Source: Aaosphaeria pasadenensis
Lineage: Eukaryota; Ascomycota; Dothideomycetes; Pleosporales
Direction of reading: 5' to 3'
DNA length: 64,000 nucleotides
Assembly (NCBI GenBank): GCA_022813625.1
Contig: JAKLMB010000032.1
Location: 310,001 to 374,000, forward strand
This document shows, in pieces, positions 22,342 through 34,000 of this stretch (positions within the stretch are counted from its first letter, which is position 1; every line of letters begins with the position of its first letter). The notes below the pieces were generated by a model. It searched no databases and had not been told where the DNA came from. It saw only the letters and a list, made by a program, of their open reading frames with translations. The translations under genes and the position numbers were made by a program.

Positions 22342-24939
22342 ATGTCGTCCTCGGTGAGAATAAAAGCACCATCCATCTTAAGGTCCTCCCTCGTCGCCTC
22401 CACTCAACGAGCCATCCACAACCACAACCATCGTCGACCTATTGCGAACTACTGCTTCTTTCGTCGATCATTATCGTCTTCGTCTTCGTCAAAACTACTG
22501 TCCGACAAGCCTGTCGATCCCGTCAGCATGTCTTCGACAGCAGCTCCATCTGACATCACTTTGGTGGCTGAGGATACCAAGAAGGTGCATTCGGTGCTGG
22601 ACTCCTCGTTTCCGGTGTACCTGCCCGCGGACCCAACGTTGTTCCTCTCCGAAGACGAGTTCCAAGACCATCTCCGACGGACGTTGATCGAGAATCGCAA
22701 GGCGGTTGTCAGTGACCTCAAAGAGGAGCTCGACACCGTCGGCGAGGGTGAAACCTCGCCCGGTGCTCTGAAGAGCAAAGTCGGCATGGATGTCGATGAC
22801 AAGCCGGTGGAGCCGTCGCCATTCATCGAGGCCCTGAAGAAGCACGAAGCGCACGTCAAGACTGAAGAGCAACTCCTCGCGGAGAACAAGACACTCACCG
22901 AGAACGCGGACGTGACGAACGTGTCGGCCAAGAATCCTTTGGTCGACTTGTTCTACGATCTAGGTCAGGGTACGCTTGGCGAGCGGCTCGAGACGTTGCT
23001 GCAGAATGCGTGGAACATGGATGCGCTGATGACCTTGAAGATCATCTTCAATTCGAGGAGCATCCATCTGGGAAAGAGTGACAAGTTTGTCGCTTACAAG
23101 GCGTTCGGTTGGCTCGCAGAGCATCATCCGGCGACGCTTTTGGCGAATCTGAGGTGGCTGGTGCGGCCAGTCATTGAGAAGAAGACGAAGAAAGCCAAGG
23201 CGAAATCAGAGGTTGGGAAGGGAGAGACAGTGGACGAGGGCAAGACGGTAGCTCAGGAAGAGGATGATTTCGAGATGGTGGACGCCGAGCAGGATCCTGA
23301 GAAGACCTCGTTCGACGTGCAGTTCGGCGTATCCCACGGGTATTGGAAGGATCTCTTGAACATCCTCGCTCTGGCGGCGAACGACCAGCTCAGTTGCCAC
23401 AGCAGACCGGAGTCACTCCTTGTCCAGGTGAACAACAAGTACGGAAGCTCGAAGCGCAAGCGCGAGTTCGACCCGCAGAAGGCCAAGGAGCTTCGTAAAC
23501 AGGTCATGCTCGAACGATACCAGAGGGTGTTGAAGAAACTCGAGACCGATGACTTCTACCGTTCTTTGCACCAACTCGTCGCTCGCCTCTTTGCGGAGCA
23601 GCTGCAGATCGACGCGACGAACCTCAACTCGAGCAAGAAGTCAGACCAGAAGAAAGTGTCACTCGCTGCCAAATGGGCCCCAACCTTTGGTGAATTTCAC
23701 GACAAGCACACATTCATCCAGACCTCCATTGCCGAGATCATGTTTCCCAATCCCCAGGAGATCTGCCCAGATGCGACCAACCGCGAGATGTACATCCGGT
23801 ATGCGAGAGAAGCCTACCGCAAGACCATCTCCTCTCCCCTCCGTAAGGCACTCGAGATAGTTGAGCGAGACATCGCTGCCAATCGCTTCGATCAGATCAA
23901 GTACGACCGAGTGCCATCTCTGGCGATGGACCGCTACGTCTCGCTTTTCCTCAATAAGGACACCGAGAATTTCACGAAATACATCGACAAGGTCGCAGCA
24001 GGTGAGGCAAAGATCTCTGGCGCAGTCCTTCTGCCGTCGACTCTCGTTGCCAAAGCCCGAGGGTTACCATCGTCCCACGCACAGAAGAACCCGCACGATC
24101 TCAAAGCCGCCAAAGCTGCCGTCTCTGCCAACCATATTGGGAAGATTCTCGATGGCCAGTGGAACACGCTCGTTCAACGTATTCGTGATTCCGGCACCTT
24201 GGACAACTCCATCGCCGTATGCGACGTCAGTGGCAGCATGACGTACTCTCCCTTCTGTCCCTCCGACAAAACGACACCCATGGACTCCTCCATTGGGCTC
24301 TCACTCCTCCTCGCCGAGGTCACTGCACCTCCCTTCGGCGGCCATTTCATAACATTCTCTGCTGATCCGAAGCTCGTCAGCGTAGGTGGCCCCAACGACA
24401 CTCGTACATTCGTCGACAAGGTCCACTACATCTCCAACGCATCATGGAGCATGAATACTGACTTCGTCGCCGTCTTCGAGCGTCTGATCCTACCTACCGC
24501 AATCGCAAACAAGATTCCGCAGGAACAAATGGTCAAGCGTATCTTCGTGTTCAGCGACATGCAATTCGATTGCGCATCCGATGCCAACCGCTGGACGACG
24601 AGTTACGAGAGGATCAAGAAGATGTTTGAAGAGGCCGGGTACGAGATCCCAGAATTGGTGTTCTGGAATTTGGCGGCCGAGAAGACGGATAAGCCGGTAA
24701 CGTCTGAAGATGAGGGAACGGCCTTGGTATCGGGTTATTCCCAGGGAATGCTGAAGTCATTCTTGGACGGCGCGGGTTTTGAGGGCGAAGAGGGCGAAGA
24801 GGTGGTTGAGGAGGTGGTGAATGAGGATGGGATTGTGGAGGTGAAGGTGAAGAAGCAGAAGGAGAAGATGGATCCGTTCACGGTTGTGAAAAAGGCTGTT
24901 TCGCATAAGGCTTACGACATGCTGCAGGTGGTGGATTGA
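22342..24939 (+). CDS. DUF2828 protein with C-terminal von Willebrand A-like domain
   Basis: Single exon of 865 residues. The DUF2828 region covers most of the protein, with blocks such as NPLVDLFYDLGQGT, GYWKDLLNILALAAND and LARLFAEQLQ-type helices, then KAWAPTFGEFHDKH-like sequence. Near residues 625-640, SIAVCDVSGSMTYSP carries the DxSxS metal-adhesion motif of vWA domains; KRIFVFSDMQFDCA and ELVFWNLAAE are later vWA strands. Residues 1-60 are basic and Ser-rich without acidic residues, so the long start may encode a mitochondrial presequence; the ATG at 22528 (residue 63) would give a version without it. The family is found in fungi, plants and some giant viruses; its role is not established. 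Helical repeats plus a terminal vWA recall the Ro60/TROVE layout, which is inference. Confidence 0.88.
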   Translation: MSSSVRIKAPSILRSSLVASTQRAIHNHNHRRPIANYCFFRRSLSSSSSSKLLSDKPVDPVSMSSTAAPSDITLVAEDTKKVHSVLDSSFPVYLPADPTLFLSEDEFQDHLRRTLIENRKAVVSDLKEELDTVGEGETSPGALKSKVGMDVDDKPVEPSPFIEALKKHEAHVKTEEQLLAENKTLTENADVTNVSAKNPLVDLFYDLGQGTLGERLETLLQNAWNMDALMTLKIIFNSRSIHLGKSDKFVAYKAFGWLAEHHPATLLANLRWLVRPVIEKKTKKAKAKSEVGKGETVDEGKTVAQEEDDFEMVDAEQDPEKTSFDVQFGVSHGYWKDLLNILALAANDQLSCHSRPESLLVQVNNKYGSSKRKREFDPQKAKELRKQVMLERYQRVLKKLETDDFYRSLHQLVARLFAEQLQIDATNLNSSKKSDQKKVSLAAKWAPTFGEFHDKHTFIQTSIAEIMFPNPQEICPDATNREMYIRYAREAYRKTISSPLRKALEIVERDIAANRFDQIKYDRVPSLAMDRYVSLFLNKDTENFTKYIDKVAAGEAKISGAVLLPSTLVAKARGLPSSHAQKNPHDLKAAKAAVSANHIGKILDGQWNTLVQRIRDSGTLDNSIAVCDVSGSMTYSPFCPSDKTTPMDSSIGLSLLLAEVTAPPFGGHFITFSADPKLVSVGGPNDTRTFVDKVHYISNASWSMNTDFVAVFERLILPTAIANKIPQEQMVKRIFVFSDMQFDCASDANRWTTSYERIKKMFEEAGYEIPELVFWNLAAEKTDKPVTSEDEGTALVSGYSQGMLKSFLDGAGFEGEEGEEVVEEVVNEDGIVEVKVKKQKEKMDPFTVVKKAVSHKAYDMLQVVD

Positions 24940-25271
24940 GAGATCTGGATGATCCTTTTGGGCGCTCGACGATGCTAAAAAGTTTGTTTTGTACCAATTA
25001 TTAGATACCCCCACTCACAGATGTTTTGATAACGGCAAGAATATTTTCCACTCCTACCTTGCCTTCAATAGAAGAAAGTGAATGTTGGTGCTGCTTCAGT
25101 TACTTCAAAGCTTGGAAGCTCAGAAGGTATGCTGTGACGATACAATGACTTTCATTTCAACTTTCATCCCTTATTCATATACATATATGCATTCAAAATC
25201 GTAACAAATCAACCTGAATCATTTACATTTCGCCCAAAATATGCTTTCCCGCTTTTCGAATTCCCATTCTC
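24940..25271. other. Intergenic between convergent genes
   Basis: This 332-base, AT-rich 3' flank lies between the DUF2828 gene and the succinate-semialdehyde dehydrogenase gene. I see nothing else in it. Confidence 0.6.
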
Positions 25272-27098
25272 TCATGACGATCCCTGCAGCGGCTGTCCGT
25301 TATTCCCCAACGTCACCATTTTCGTCACGACGTACTCATCGATACCCAGCACGCTCCCCTCCCTCCCAAACCCACTCTCCTTGACACCCCCAAACGGCGC
25401 CGCGGGATCCGAAATCAGCCCCGTATTGACGCCGACCATGCCGACCTCGAGCGCCTCTGCGATCCTGTACACGCGCTCGACGTCCCTGCTGAAGAAGTAG
25501 CCCGCGAGCCCGACCTCGGTGTCGTTGGCGAGCGCCACGACCTCGGCCTCGGTGTCGAACCTGAAGATTCCCGCCACGGGGCCGAACGTCTCCTCGCTGG
25601 CGATCTTCATGCCGGGCTTCATGTCGCGGATGACGGTGGGCTCGAAGAAGCGGGACCCCAGGTTGGGTAGTGGAGAGCCGCCGATGACGACTTGGGCGCC
25701 CTTGGAGACGGCGTCGGAGACGTGCTCGGTTACCTTTTTGATGGCTTTTCTGTGGTGGGGCGTCAGTGTACTGTGTACTGTGTGTACTGTTTGTTTGGAG
25801 GTAAGAATACTTACTCGCTGATCAGAGGGCCGTGGGTGACGCCCTCGTCGGTGCCGTGGCCGACCTTGAAGCCCCTGACCTTCTCGGCGAGCTTCTCGAC
25901 GAACCTGTCGTACAGGCCCGACTGGACGTATATCCTGTTTGCGCAGACGCAGGTCTGGCCCGAGGAGCGGAACTTGGAGGCGACGGCGCCCGCGACGGCG
26001 GCGTCGAGGTCCGCGTCGTCGAAGACGATGAAGGGGGCGTTGCCGCCGAGCTCGAAGGACAGCTTCTTCAGCGTGCTGGACGAGTCCGTCATCAGGAGCT
26101 TGCCGACGCCCGTGGAGCCCGTGAACGAGACCTTCTTGACCGCCGGGGAGGTCGTGATGGTCTTGCCGAGCTCGGGCGTGTTCTTGTCCGACGTCACGAT
26201 GTTGATGACGCCCTTTGGTATGCCGGCGCGGTGGGCGAGTTCTGCGAGGGCGGCCGCGGTGAAGGGCGTCTCTCCCGGGGATTTGGCGACGACGGTGCAG
26301 CCGGCGGCCAGGGCGGGTCCGATCTTGCGGGTCACCATTGCGGCGGGGAAGTTCCACGGGGTGATGAGCCCGACGACGCCGACGGGCTCCTTGATGGTGA
26401 AGATCCTGTTCCCGGGCACGCTGGAGGGGATCGTGGCGCCGTTCAGTCGGGGCGCCTCCTCGGCGAACCATTCGAAGAAGTTGGCCGCGTATGTTACCTC
26501 GCCGTTCGCGTCGGCCAGCGGCTTGCCGTTCTCCCAGGTGATGAGCTTGGCCAGGTCGTCCGCGTTGTCCATCATCAGTTGGTACCATTTGCGGAGGAGG
26601 CGCGACCTCTCGCGTCCAGTGGTCTTGCGGAACGATGGGAGTGCTGCTTGCGCGGCGGCGATGGCTGCTTCGGTGTCGGCGCGGTCGAACTCGGGCATCG
26701 TGCCGATTACTTCGCCTGTTGCTGGGTCTGTGGTTTTGCCATGGTTAGTTGGGTTGGTGTTATGGGTAATGCGGTGGTCGTGGGAGAGCTGCTCACCATG
26801 GACCTCGAAGGTCTTGCCCGACTTTGCGCCAATCCATTCGCCGTTGACGTACGTCTTATCCTTTAGTAAGGAGGGGTCATTGAGCTGCGTGCCAAAAGAA
26901 AGTTCCACGTCAGTATATATATACAGGCTTCGATATCGAACGCTCAATGTTCCAGAGATTGTGGCGACTCACTTTGGGTGCAGGACGGCTCATGGCGTAC
27001 CCTCTTGTGACGATTGTGGGTAATGTGTTCCTCTGGAATCTACTTGTGCAGGTTGGTTGGCGAGCAATTGCCCTCGAGGCGGAGAGTATAGATCGCAT
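25272..27098 (-). CDS. Succinate-semialdehyde dehydrogenase, NAD(P)+-dependent (GABA shunt)
   Basis: Aldehyde dehydrogenase of 534 residues in four exons: 26973-27098, 26797-26884, 25815-26727 and 25272-25749. It oxidises succinate semialdehyde to succinate. Family motifs are PWNFPAAMVTRKIGPALAAG, FTGSTGVGKLLM, FELGGNAPFIVFDDAD with the general base Glu (about residue 297) and GQTCVCANRIYVQ with the catalytic Cys (about 331); the 34-residue spacing is normal. The TCVCANR context with a nearby second Cys is the succinate-semialdehyde type. Residues 1-35 (MRSILSASRAIARQ...) are basic and look like a mitochondrial presequence; MSRPAPK follows as a possible cytosolic start. The coding exons are markedly more GC-rich than neighbouring genes, most strongly in the middle exon. 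Confidence 0.93.
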
Positions 27099-28283
27099 CT
27101 TTCGATGGGATAACGTTTAGATTTGAGGGAATTCGAAATCCACGGTAAATCGCGGCGAGGTGGTTTCCCCCCAGGAATCTATGACGTCTTTGGGGTGCAG
27201 CACTTAACGGAGAGCTTGGAGAACAGTATTTAGATACTTGAGGGCGCCAGCAGTAGCAGAGAAGAGGGAATTGGGGTCAGAGGCGCGGATAGGAGGATTT
27301 GGAGATTGAGTGAATGGATTGGGTTGGGAATGACGTTGGGGAATAACAGACATACATACCCCCCATCCATGGAGCTTGAGCCCTTAGTTACCATGTTTTT
27401 AGCGGGGCCGATGGCTCGGTGGTCCTCGGAGATAAAGAGCGCGTCTATGGCGTGTAACGTGCGGGGAAGGGAAGGAATTGGAGAAGAGGGAAAGGTTAGC
27501 ATTTGAGTTTTACGCTCTTTTGCGTTAAACGGGAGCATGGATGGCAAATAGATCACTGGTGTTGATAGGATGCAACTGAGGGACCGGGTATACACGGATT
27601 GCAGGTAGGTAGACAGTCTGGAGGCTTCTGATTTGCTTGAGGGACGTTGTGCGGACTTCCTTGGGGGGTTTGTGTCCAGCTTGCCTGATCGAGTAGGTTT
27701 CTGAAATCTCCATCGAAACCTTTAGGACCAGTGGCCCTGCCAATCAACGTTAATCAACGTTCCGACCGATCAAGTCCGTGTGGTATTCAGCAGGAGGCTT
27801 CGCCATTCTAGTGCCTGAGTTTCCTGATCGAGTAGGTTTTCGAATTGCCGTTGAAACCTTTTGGTTATGTCTTGCATATGAAGGACCAGTGGCCCTGCCA
27901 ATCATCGTTAATCAACGTTTCGACCGATGAAGTTTATGTGGCGTCAGCAGGAGGCTTCTACACAGTAATTTGCTTGAGGGGGCTCCCAGGTGTTTGATGT
28001 TTGGTTGTATCATTATCAATTGTGTTCGTAAAAGTTGGGTATAATCATCTCGAAAGCGCCTTGAAACCCATCCCGAATATTCCTTCTTGGCCACATAGAA
28101 AAAAGGAGAAACGAAAAGAAAAGAAAAAAAAAATACAATCCTGCAGTGATGCTGGAAGAGATGTGAACCAAAGGAGAGCGAGGGCAGACAGCAATGCCCA
28201 GCCTAGCGGAACATCAGCGCAATGTGTGCGGTGTGTGGGGTACTTCAACGGGCGATTATGGGCAATGCCCCAAGTGTTCCCCC
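27099..28283. other. 1.2-kb intergenic with duplicated segment
   Basis: This lies between the start of succinate-semialdehyde dehydrogenase and the 3' end of the small orphan gene. Positions 27684-27958 hold two copies of a 118-136 base segment, listed separately. A purine-rich A/G tract lies at 28098-28132. No convincing gene is seen. Confidence 0.6.
27684..27958 (+). repeat. Diverged direct duplication, two copies (27684-27801 and 27823-27958)
   Basis: Both copies begin CCTGATCGAGTAGGTTT and end CAGCAGGAGGCTTC; the middle shares CCAGTGGCCCTGCCAATCA and GTTAATCAACGTT. Copy 2 carries about 20 extra bases after GTTGAAACCTTTT. The flanking words GAGGCTTC and ATTTGCTTGAGGG also recur at 27624-27649 and 27951-27981, so the original unit was longer. 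Confidence 0.85.
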
Positions 28284-28595
28284 TCAAGCATCGCCTCCCA
28301 GCATGCCAATCCACCAAGCCGCACGACCCTTGGTCTTGTAGAATGTGGTCAAGTAGCCTGAAGTCGATCCGCTGTGTTGCTCCTTGTCTTTGGCCTTCTG
28401 CCATTCCTTCCAGCGCTCTTTGTCGCTCAGGCTTGCGTCGCGCCATTTCTCCTTGCCTGGCTCCTCGGGAGCACGATTGAATTTGCCCAGCAGGCTTGTG
28501 CGCTTCTTGCCATCTGGAGTTGGGGATGGCGAGCGCGCTTTGGATGTGGGTTTGGGCGGTATGAGGTTGTCAGTTGATGTGATGGATTCGGGCAT
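28284..28595 (-). CDS. Small conserved-looking protein, function unknown
   Basis: Open frame of 103 residues starting MPESITSTDNLIPPKPTS. Its first half is Ser/Pro/Lys-rich (KARSPSPTPDGKKRTSLLG), suggesting disorder and phosphorylation sites. The second half is charged and aromatic (RWKEWQKAKDKEQHSG, then GYLTTFYKTKGRAAWWIGML) with a Trp-rich end. The frame continues upstream to 28703, but the chosen ATG gives the cleanest start. I do not recognise a family; compositional change across the frame makes it more likely to be a real gene than a chance frame. Confidence 0.5.
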   Translation of the reverse strand: MPESITSTDNLIPPKPTSKARSPSPTPDGKKRTSLLGKFNRAPEEPGKEKWRDASLSDKERWKEWQKAKDKEQHSGSTSGYLTTFYKTKGRAAWWIGMLGGDA

Positions 28596-28928
28596 GATGA
28601 CAGTCCGTTTGTGTTGATGAGTATTGGCAGATAATGAGTTTGTTCGACAACTGCAGACTGTAGATAATGCAACTGGACTGGCTACAGTGCGGTCATATCT
28701 CATATTATATCTTATGTTACAGACTGGGCGCGACGATCAAAGTTTGCATAGCCCTGGCGTGGCTGTTCATATTCGGCCTCCCAAGGCTGCATTTTGGTGA
28801 GTCGGGCGGAGTTGCTTGGACAGCAGGGACTCCCTCCCAAGCACCGTCATCGTCATCACAGATCACGAATAGGAAGGAAATTGACATTGAAAAGTATGTA
28901 ATTGCTCATTTTAACAATGAGTTAGGTA
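28596..28928. other. Intergenic upstream of small orphan gene
   Basis: This 333-base stretch lies between two minus-strand genes: 5' flank of the orphan and 3' flank of the aminotransferase. Nothing recognisable. Confidence 0.6.
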
Positions 28929-30258
28929 CTATGTTGCGAGCTTCACATCGTCAAGACTCTTCCTTACAAATCGAGTCGTCTTGTCCAAGCCGTCTTTGAT
29001 AATCTCCGTGTGGTTCACGAACCCAATTCGCACATATCCTTTGAATTCCTCACCGAAGCATTCATTTCCCGGAACGAACAGTACTCCGGTCTCCTTGAGC
29101 AATTTCTCGCAAAAGTCCACCGAGTCGACAGGAATTCCCTCGCGGTGGAACTTGACGAATGCTGTCGTGCCTGCAAGCGGCTTCACCCATTCACACGCAT
29201 CATCATTCTTCAGCACGAACTTTTCCAAGAGCTCGAGGTTGGTCTTGGCCAACTGGATGTTTCTTGCTAGTAGGCTGTGTATTGTGTTCTGGTGGAGGGC
29301 ATATGCAGCAACCTGCTCGTCTAGTTGACTGACCGATATCGTGGTGTAGTGTCGTGCTTCAGCCAGCTGCTCGATGATCTCAGGGTCTCGTGAAGCAATC
29401 CAGCCCACTCGAATGCCAGCCAATGCATAGGCCTTGGACATAGATCCGGTGACGATGACCTTTCGGTAATCCATAGACAGCAATGATGGGGGAAATCCCG
29501 AGTCCGCAGGGGTAATCGAATGGAACACTGGTCGGTATACTTCGTCACACATGACGATGATGCCATGCTCGGATGCGACATCGATGAGTTCCTGCAAGAA
29601 GGAACGCTTGAGTACAGCACCAGTTGGGTTGTTGGGGTTGTTGACGATGATCAGTTTGGTGTTTGGTTTGATCAAGCTCTTCAACTTTGCGATCTCGGGC
29701 ACCCATTGATTCTGGGCTTTAGCCTTCCAGAGGTCGACTTCAGCACCCAGTTGTTTGGGAACATCGTACAGAGATTGGTCTGGCAAATCAGTACATACTT
29801 TCAAGATTGCCTTGCCAATACTAACATGTTGGATAGTGACAGATGACATGGTCGCCCGGCCCCACCAAAGCATATGCGCAGAGGTAATTGGCTTGAATCG
29901 CTCCGGGGGTAGTCAGAATATTGTCTGGACGCAGAGGGTTTGTCGCTTTTGCAGAGTAGAGTCGAGCAAGATTGGATCTCAGTTCGTTGGAGCCTCGTAT
30001 GGAACCATAGGTGAGGGGCTTAGACGCTTGGAAGATCTCTCGGCCTTTGTCTTCGGATAGCTCACGTAGTTGGTCAATGGAAATGGAAGCACAGCATGTT
30101 TCGGCTATGTTATGTTCGCAATGATGCTCATACTGATCCATCCACTATATTATTGAATTAGCTTAATGCCATTTTAGATGGTTGAATTTGCATGTGGTGG
30201 ATAAGTGCTTGAATGTGTACCGTACCTTTTCGACGGAGAAACTCTCAATTTTGACCAT
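28929..30258 (-). CDS. Fold-type I PLP-dependent aminotransferase (class I/II)
   Basis: Three exons (30226-30258, 29826-30144, 28929-29779) give 400 residues. The start MVKIESFSVEK splices into WMDQYEHHCEHNIAE, the family's usual opening. Signature blocks are TPGAIQANYLCAYALVGPGD, IVNNPNNPTGAVL, VMCDEVYRPVF and SMSKAYALAGIRVGW, whose Lys is the Schiff-base residue for pyridoxal phosphate. The closest described group is the ACC-synthase/aspartate-aminotransferase-like branch; some fungal members are annotated as capreomycidine synthase-like, but the substrate cannot be assigned from sequence. Both introns have good GT-AG ends and restore frame (1,203 bases). It is not next to a biosynthetic core gene. 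Confidence 0.85.
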
Positions 30259-31010
30259 TTTGTTATAGATTTTTTTCCCTTGCTGATATTTGACAGTAGA
30301 ATACGAAAAGTGATGGTGAACGAATCCAGGATTCCTCCTCAAGTAGGTCAGATTTTTAGGTTCGTTGAAGTCTCGTCAAGTCAGGTCGAGTGTCAAATGT
30401 AGGGCGTCGGAGTCGGTTCGAGATGGTTCGCATCTACGGAACCCATAGACACCAGTTCTCTTTGGGTATAGGCGGGAGACGAGACCCTGTGACCTCGTGG
30501 TGTTGTAGTGAGCATTTGGCGCTGATCAGTCACGGTAGTAAAGCATCTCAGCTAGTAAGTGGATAAATATCCTATAAATCCCCTTCCAAAGGTAAACTGT
30601 CACGCGTTTTAGGTTTCGCAAAGTACCAATTCATATATGCATATGCGATGTTTGAGGCAGCCAAACAGACGCGTCATATTGAATCACTCGATCGGCTCGA
30701 TGGGCAATACGACGCCTGCCGTTTGGGGCTTAGATGTCGTCGGTTCGTCGGTCTGGGACCCCGATGGAGCTACCTTGGCGGCGGCCTACATGCTTCCACT
30801 CAACCAACCTCCCCGCAAATGACCATGGTATCTCCTTCTTCCACCTGTTCATCTACCATTGTGCATTCTTCACCTGTTTGAGCTCGACGCTCTCTTTTCG
30901 CTCTTCGCGACCCTACATCGTCAACGTCAGACGTTCAGACATCGTTCGGTGAGGCAGCAACACGGAGCTCAACAAGAGCTTCGTACTGCTCGGCCTAGCA
31001 CATAACCGAT
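30259..31010. other. Divergent promoter region, aminotransferase and ADP1-like genes
   Basis: This 750-base spacer is shared by two divergent starts. Short frames have low-complexity translations. A TATA-like TATAAATC lies near 30573. Nothing else is recognised. Confidence 0.5.
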
Positions 31011-34000
31011 ATGCGACAAACGTCATGGACCTTATCGCTGGCGAGCGCACTCGCCCTCGCATCGCCTTCTCAAGCCTATAAGAGCTTCAGCAATTACTCC
31101 CTTGCTGAAACTCCCGAATCTCTCTTCTCCATCTACGGTGATCGTCCGGACGGTTGCCCCCCATGCTTCAACTGTAACCTCGAGGACTTTGCCTGCCAGC
31201 AGTTCGCCGACTGCAGCAAAGCCAACGGAAAATGCATCTGCCCTCCTGGCTTTGGTGGAGAAGATTGCTCGGAACCACTCTGCGGAGCTCTATCAGACGG
31301 ACGTGACCGTGCGCCTAGGGGTGGCGGTACCTGTGAATGCAAAGATGGCTGGACAGGCATCAACTGCAACGTCTGCCAGACGAATAATGCCTGTAACGCT
31401 ATGATGCCCGAAGGAGAGGGTGGCGTCTGCTACAAGGACGGGCAACTCGTCAAGGAAAACTTCCAAATGTGCGATATCACGAACCGCAAGATCCTCGACC
31501 AACTCAAGGAGAAGAAGCCTCAAGCAACGTTCTCGTGCAATGCGAAGACAGATGAATGCAACTTCCAATGTAAGTCTATTACTTATCTCTGAGCAATTTG
31601 TAGCATCCACTAATAGTTCCAGTTTGGGTCGATCAAAAAGAGTCATTTTACTGCGCCTTAGACACTTGCTCCTCCACCTGGACTGCCCAGAGCGATCGCA
31701 ACATAACCGAATACAAATGCCAGAACATCGCATGTAAATGCGTGCCAGGGCGGATGCTGTGCGGAGAGGAAGGCTCGATCGATATCGGCGATTTCCTAGA
31801 TCAAGAAATCAAGGGTCCTGCCTCGTTCAGGTCCATTGCAGCCGACAATCGTAAAGATAGTGGCAGCATTTTCTCGGAACCAGCCATGAACGACTTGATT
31901 TCCAGCGTTTTCGGAGACGAGAGTATCTTCCTGAGCTGCGATGCCGGTGAATGTCTTTACGAGACCGAGGTTCCAGGTTATGAACGCCCTGTCAAGACCA
32001 TCAATACTCCCCTCATTGCGGCCGTCATTGCTGGATGCGCTCTTTTTGTTGTAGCTGTAATCCTCGGAATCTGGTATCTTGCTCGCCGAGCGGAAAGAAA
32101 GCGATGGGGAGCCATCCATCTTTCTGATGACGAGGAGGATGAAAATGCCAAGCTCCTGGCTGATCACAAACCTGCCACCCTACAATTCGATAACGTCGCA
32201 TACCATTTGAATGGCAAGCAAATCCTTTCAGGAATCTCCGGTGCCGTTCATCCTGGCGAACTATTGGCAATCATGGGAGCGTCCGGCGCGGGAAAGACCA
32301 CTTTCCTCGATTTGTTGGCCAGGAAGAATAAGATTGGCATGACATCTGGTGACTTCTATCTTAACGGAGAGAAGGTCCGCGACGATGAATTTCGAAGCGT
32401 TATTGGCTTTGTCGACCAAGACGACACGATGCTACCCACCCTTACCGTTCACGAAACCATTCTTGATTCCGCTCTGTTGCGTCTTCCAAAGGAGATGAGC
32501 CGTGCTTCAAAGGAGCAGCGTGTAGAAGACGTTGAGAAACAACTTGGAATCTATCACATTCGTCACCAGACTATCGGATCCGAAGAGAGTGGACGAGGCA
32601 TTTCGGGAGGAGAGAAACGCCGTGTGGGTATCGCGTGCGAGCTTGTAACTTCCCCCAGCATCCTTTTCCTCGATGAACCAACCAGCGGCTTGGATTCATT
32701 TAATGCTTTCAACGTTGTCGAATGTCTTGTAAATTTGGTCAAGAACTACAACAGGACGGTCATCTTCACGATCCATCAGCCTCGCTCCAACATTGTTGCA
32801 CTATTCGACCAACTCATTCTCCTGGCTAAGGGACGAACTGTTTACTCCGGTCCATTCGAGAGCTGCCAGCCATACTTTGACAACATTGGTTACCCTTGCC
32901 CCCCTGGATTCAACATCGCAGACTTCCTGGTTGATCTCACCATGCATGCGAGCAGCGTACGCTCCCAGCCTATTGATGAGGATAATTCAATCTTCAATAG
33001 AGACGGACTGCGAACAAGCGCAAGCAGTGCCATTGCCGTCAAATCCATTCCTAGCATTCGAAGCGACCGTGACACAATTGGCAGCCCCAGCAACTCCAGC
33101 ATTAGACCCAAGGGCAAGCGGAGGACCTCAATCAAGCAGCAGCAAGACCGCGAGCTCTTCACGCGGAAGAAGGGCGCTGCTTCTGCAGACGGTACGATGA
33201 GCCCTAAAACTGATGATGAAGGTCCCTACGATCGTCAAGAAAGCCGAACTGCTCAGTGGCTAAAACTTTCTCGTCAAACAGGTGCACCCCCTCCACAAGT
33301 CTTGGACGACCCCGATGAACTCCCTCCTCCTGCGGATGGCGGTACAGGTACCAACCTCGACACGCTCGTCTCTGCCTACGCTACATCTGATGTTGCTGGC
33401 GCGATTCATGAGGATATCGCCAGTGCAATTGACCACGCAAACAATGCTAATGGGTCCTCTGGCGATAGCCATCCCAATGGGTTCATTGCGGCCGGCAAGC
33501 TCAAGGGTTACAGAAAGGTTGGCCGGGTCGGTCAGTTCGTCATTCTCTCGAAGCGCACCTGGCGAAACTTGTATCGCAACCCGATGCTCATGCTTACTCA
33601 TTATGCCATCGCTATTCTACTCGCCGTTTTCCTTGGTTTCCTGTACTATGGTCTTACGGATGACATCAAGGGTTTCCAGAATCGTCTTGGTCTCTTCCTG
33701 TTCGTTCTGGCACTCTTCGGTTTCAGCGCCTTGACAATTCTCACCGTCTTTGCCCCAGAGCGTCTTCTCTTTACAAGAGAGCGAGCTAAGGGATACTATT
33801 CGCCAGTGTCATACTTTGCAGCGAAGGTGATTTTCGACATTGTTCCACTTCGCTTGATCCCTCCTATTATTCTCGGCATCATCGTTTACCCAATGACCGG
33901 ACTCATTCCTGCGTGGCCCCAATTCTTGAAGTTCGTCCTTTTCCTGGTACTCTTCAATTTGGCGGCTGCTTCCATCTTCTTGTTCATCGGAATTGTCTTC

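Noticed and set aside
25692..27023. Long plus-strand frames (up to 443 codons) opposite the succinate-semialdehyde dehydrogenase gene
   Set aside because: They are antisense shadows made open by high GC3 of the real gene; their translations show no family features.
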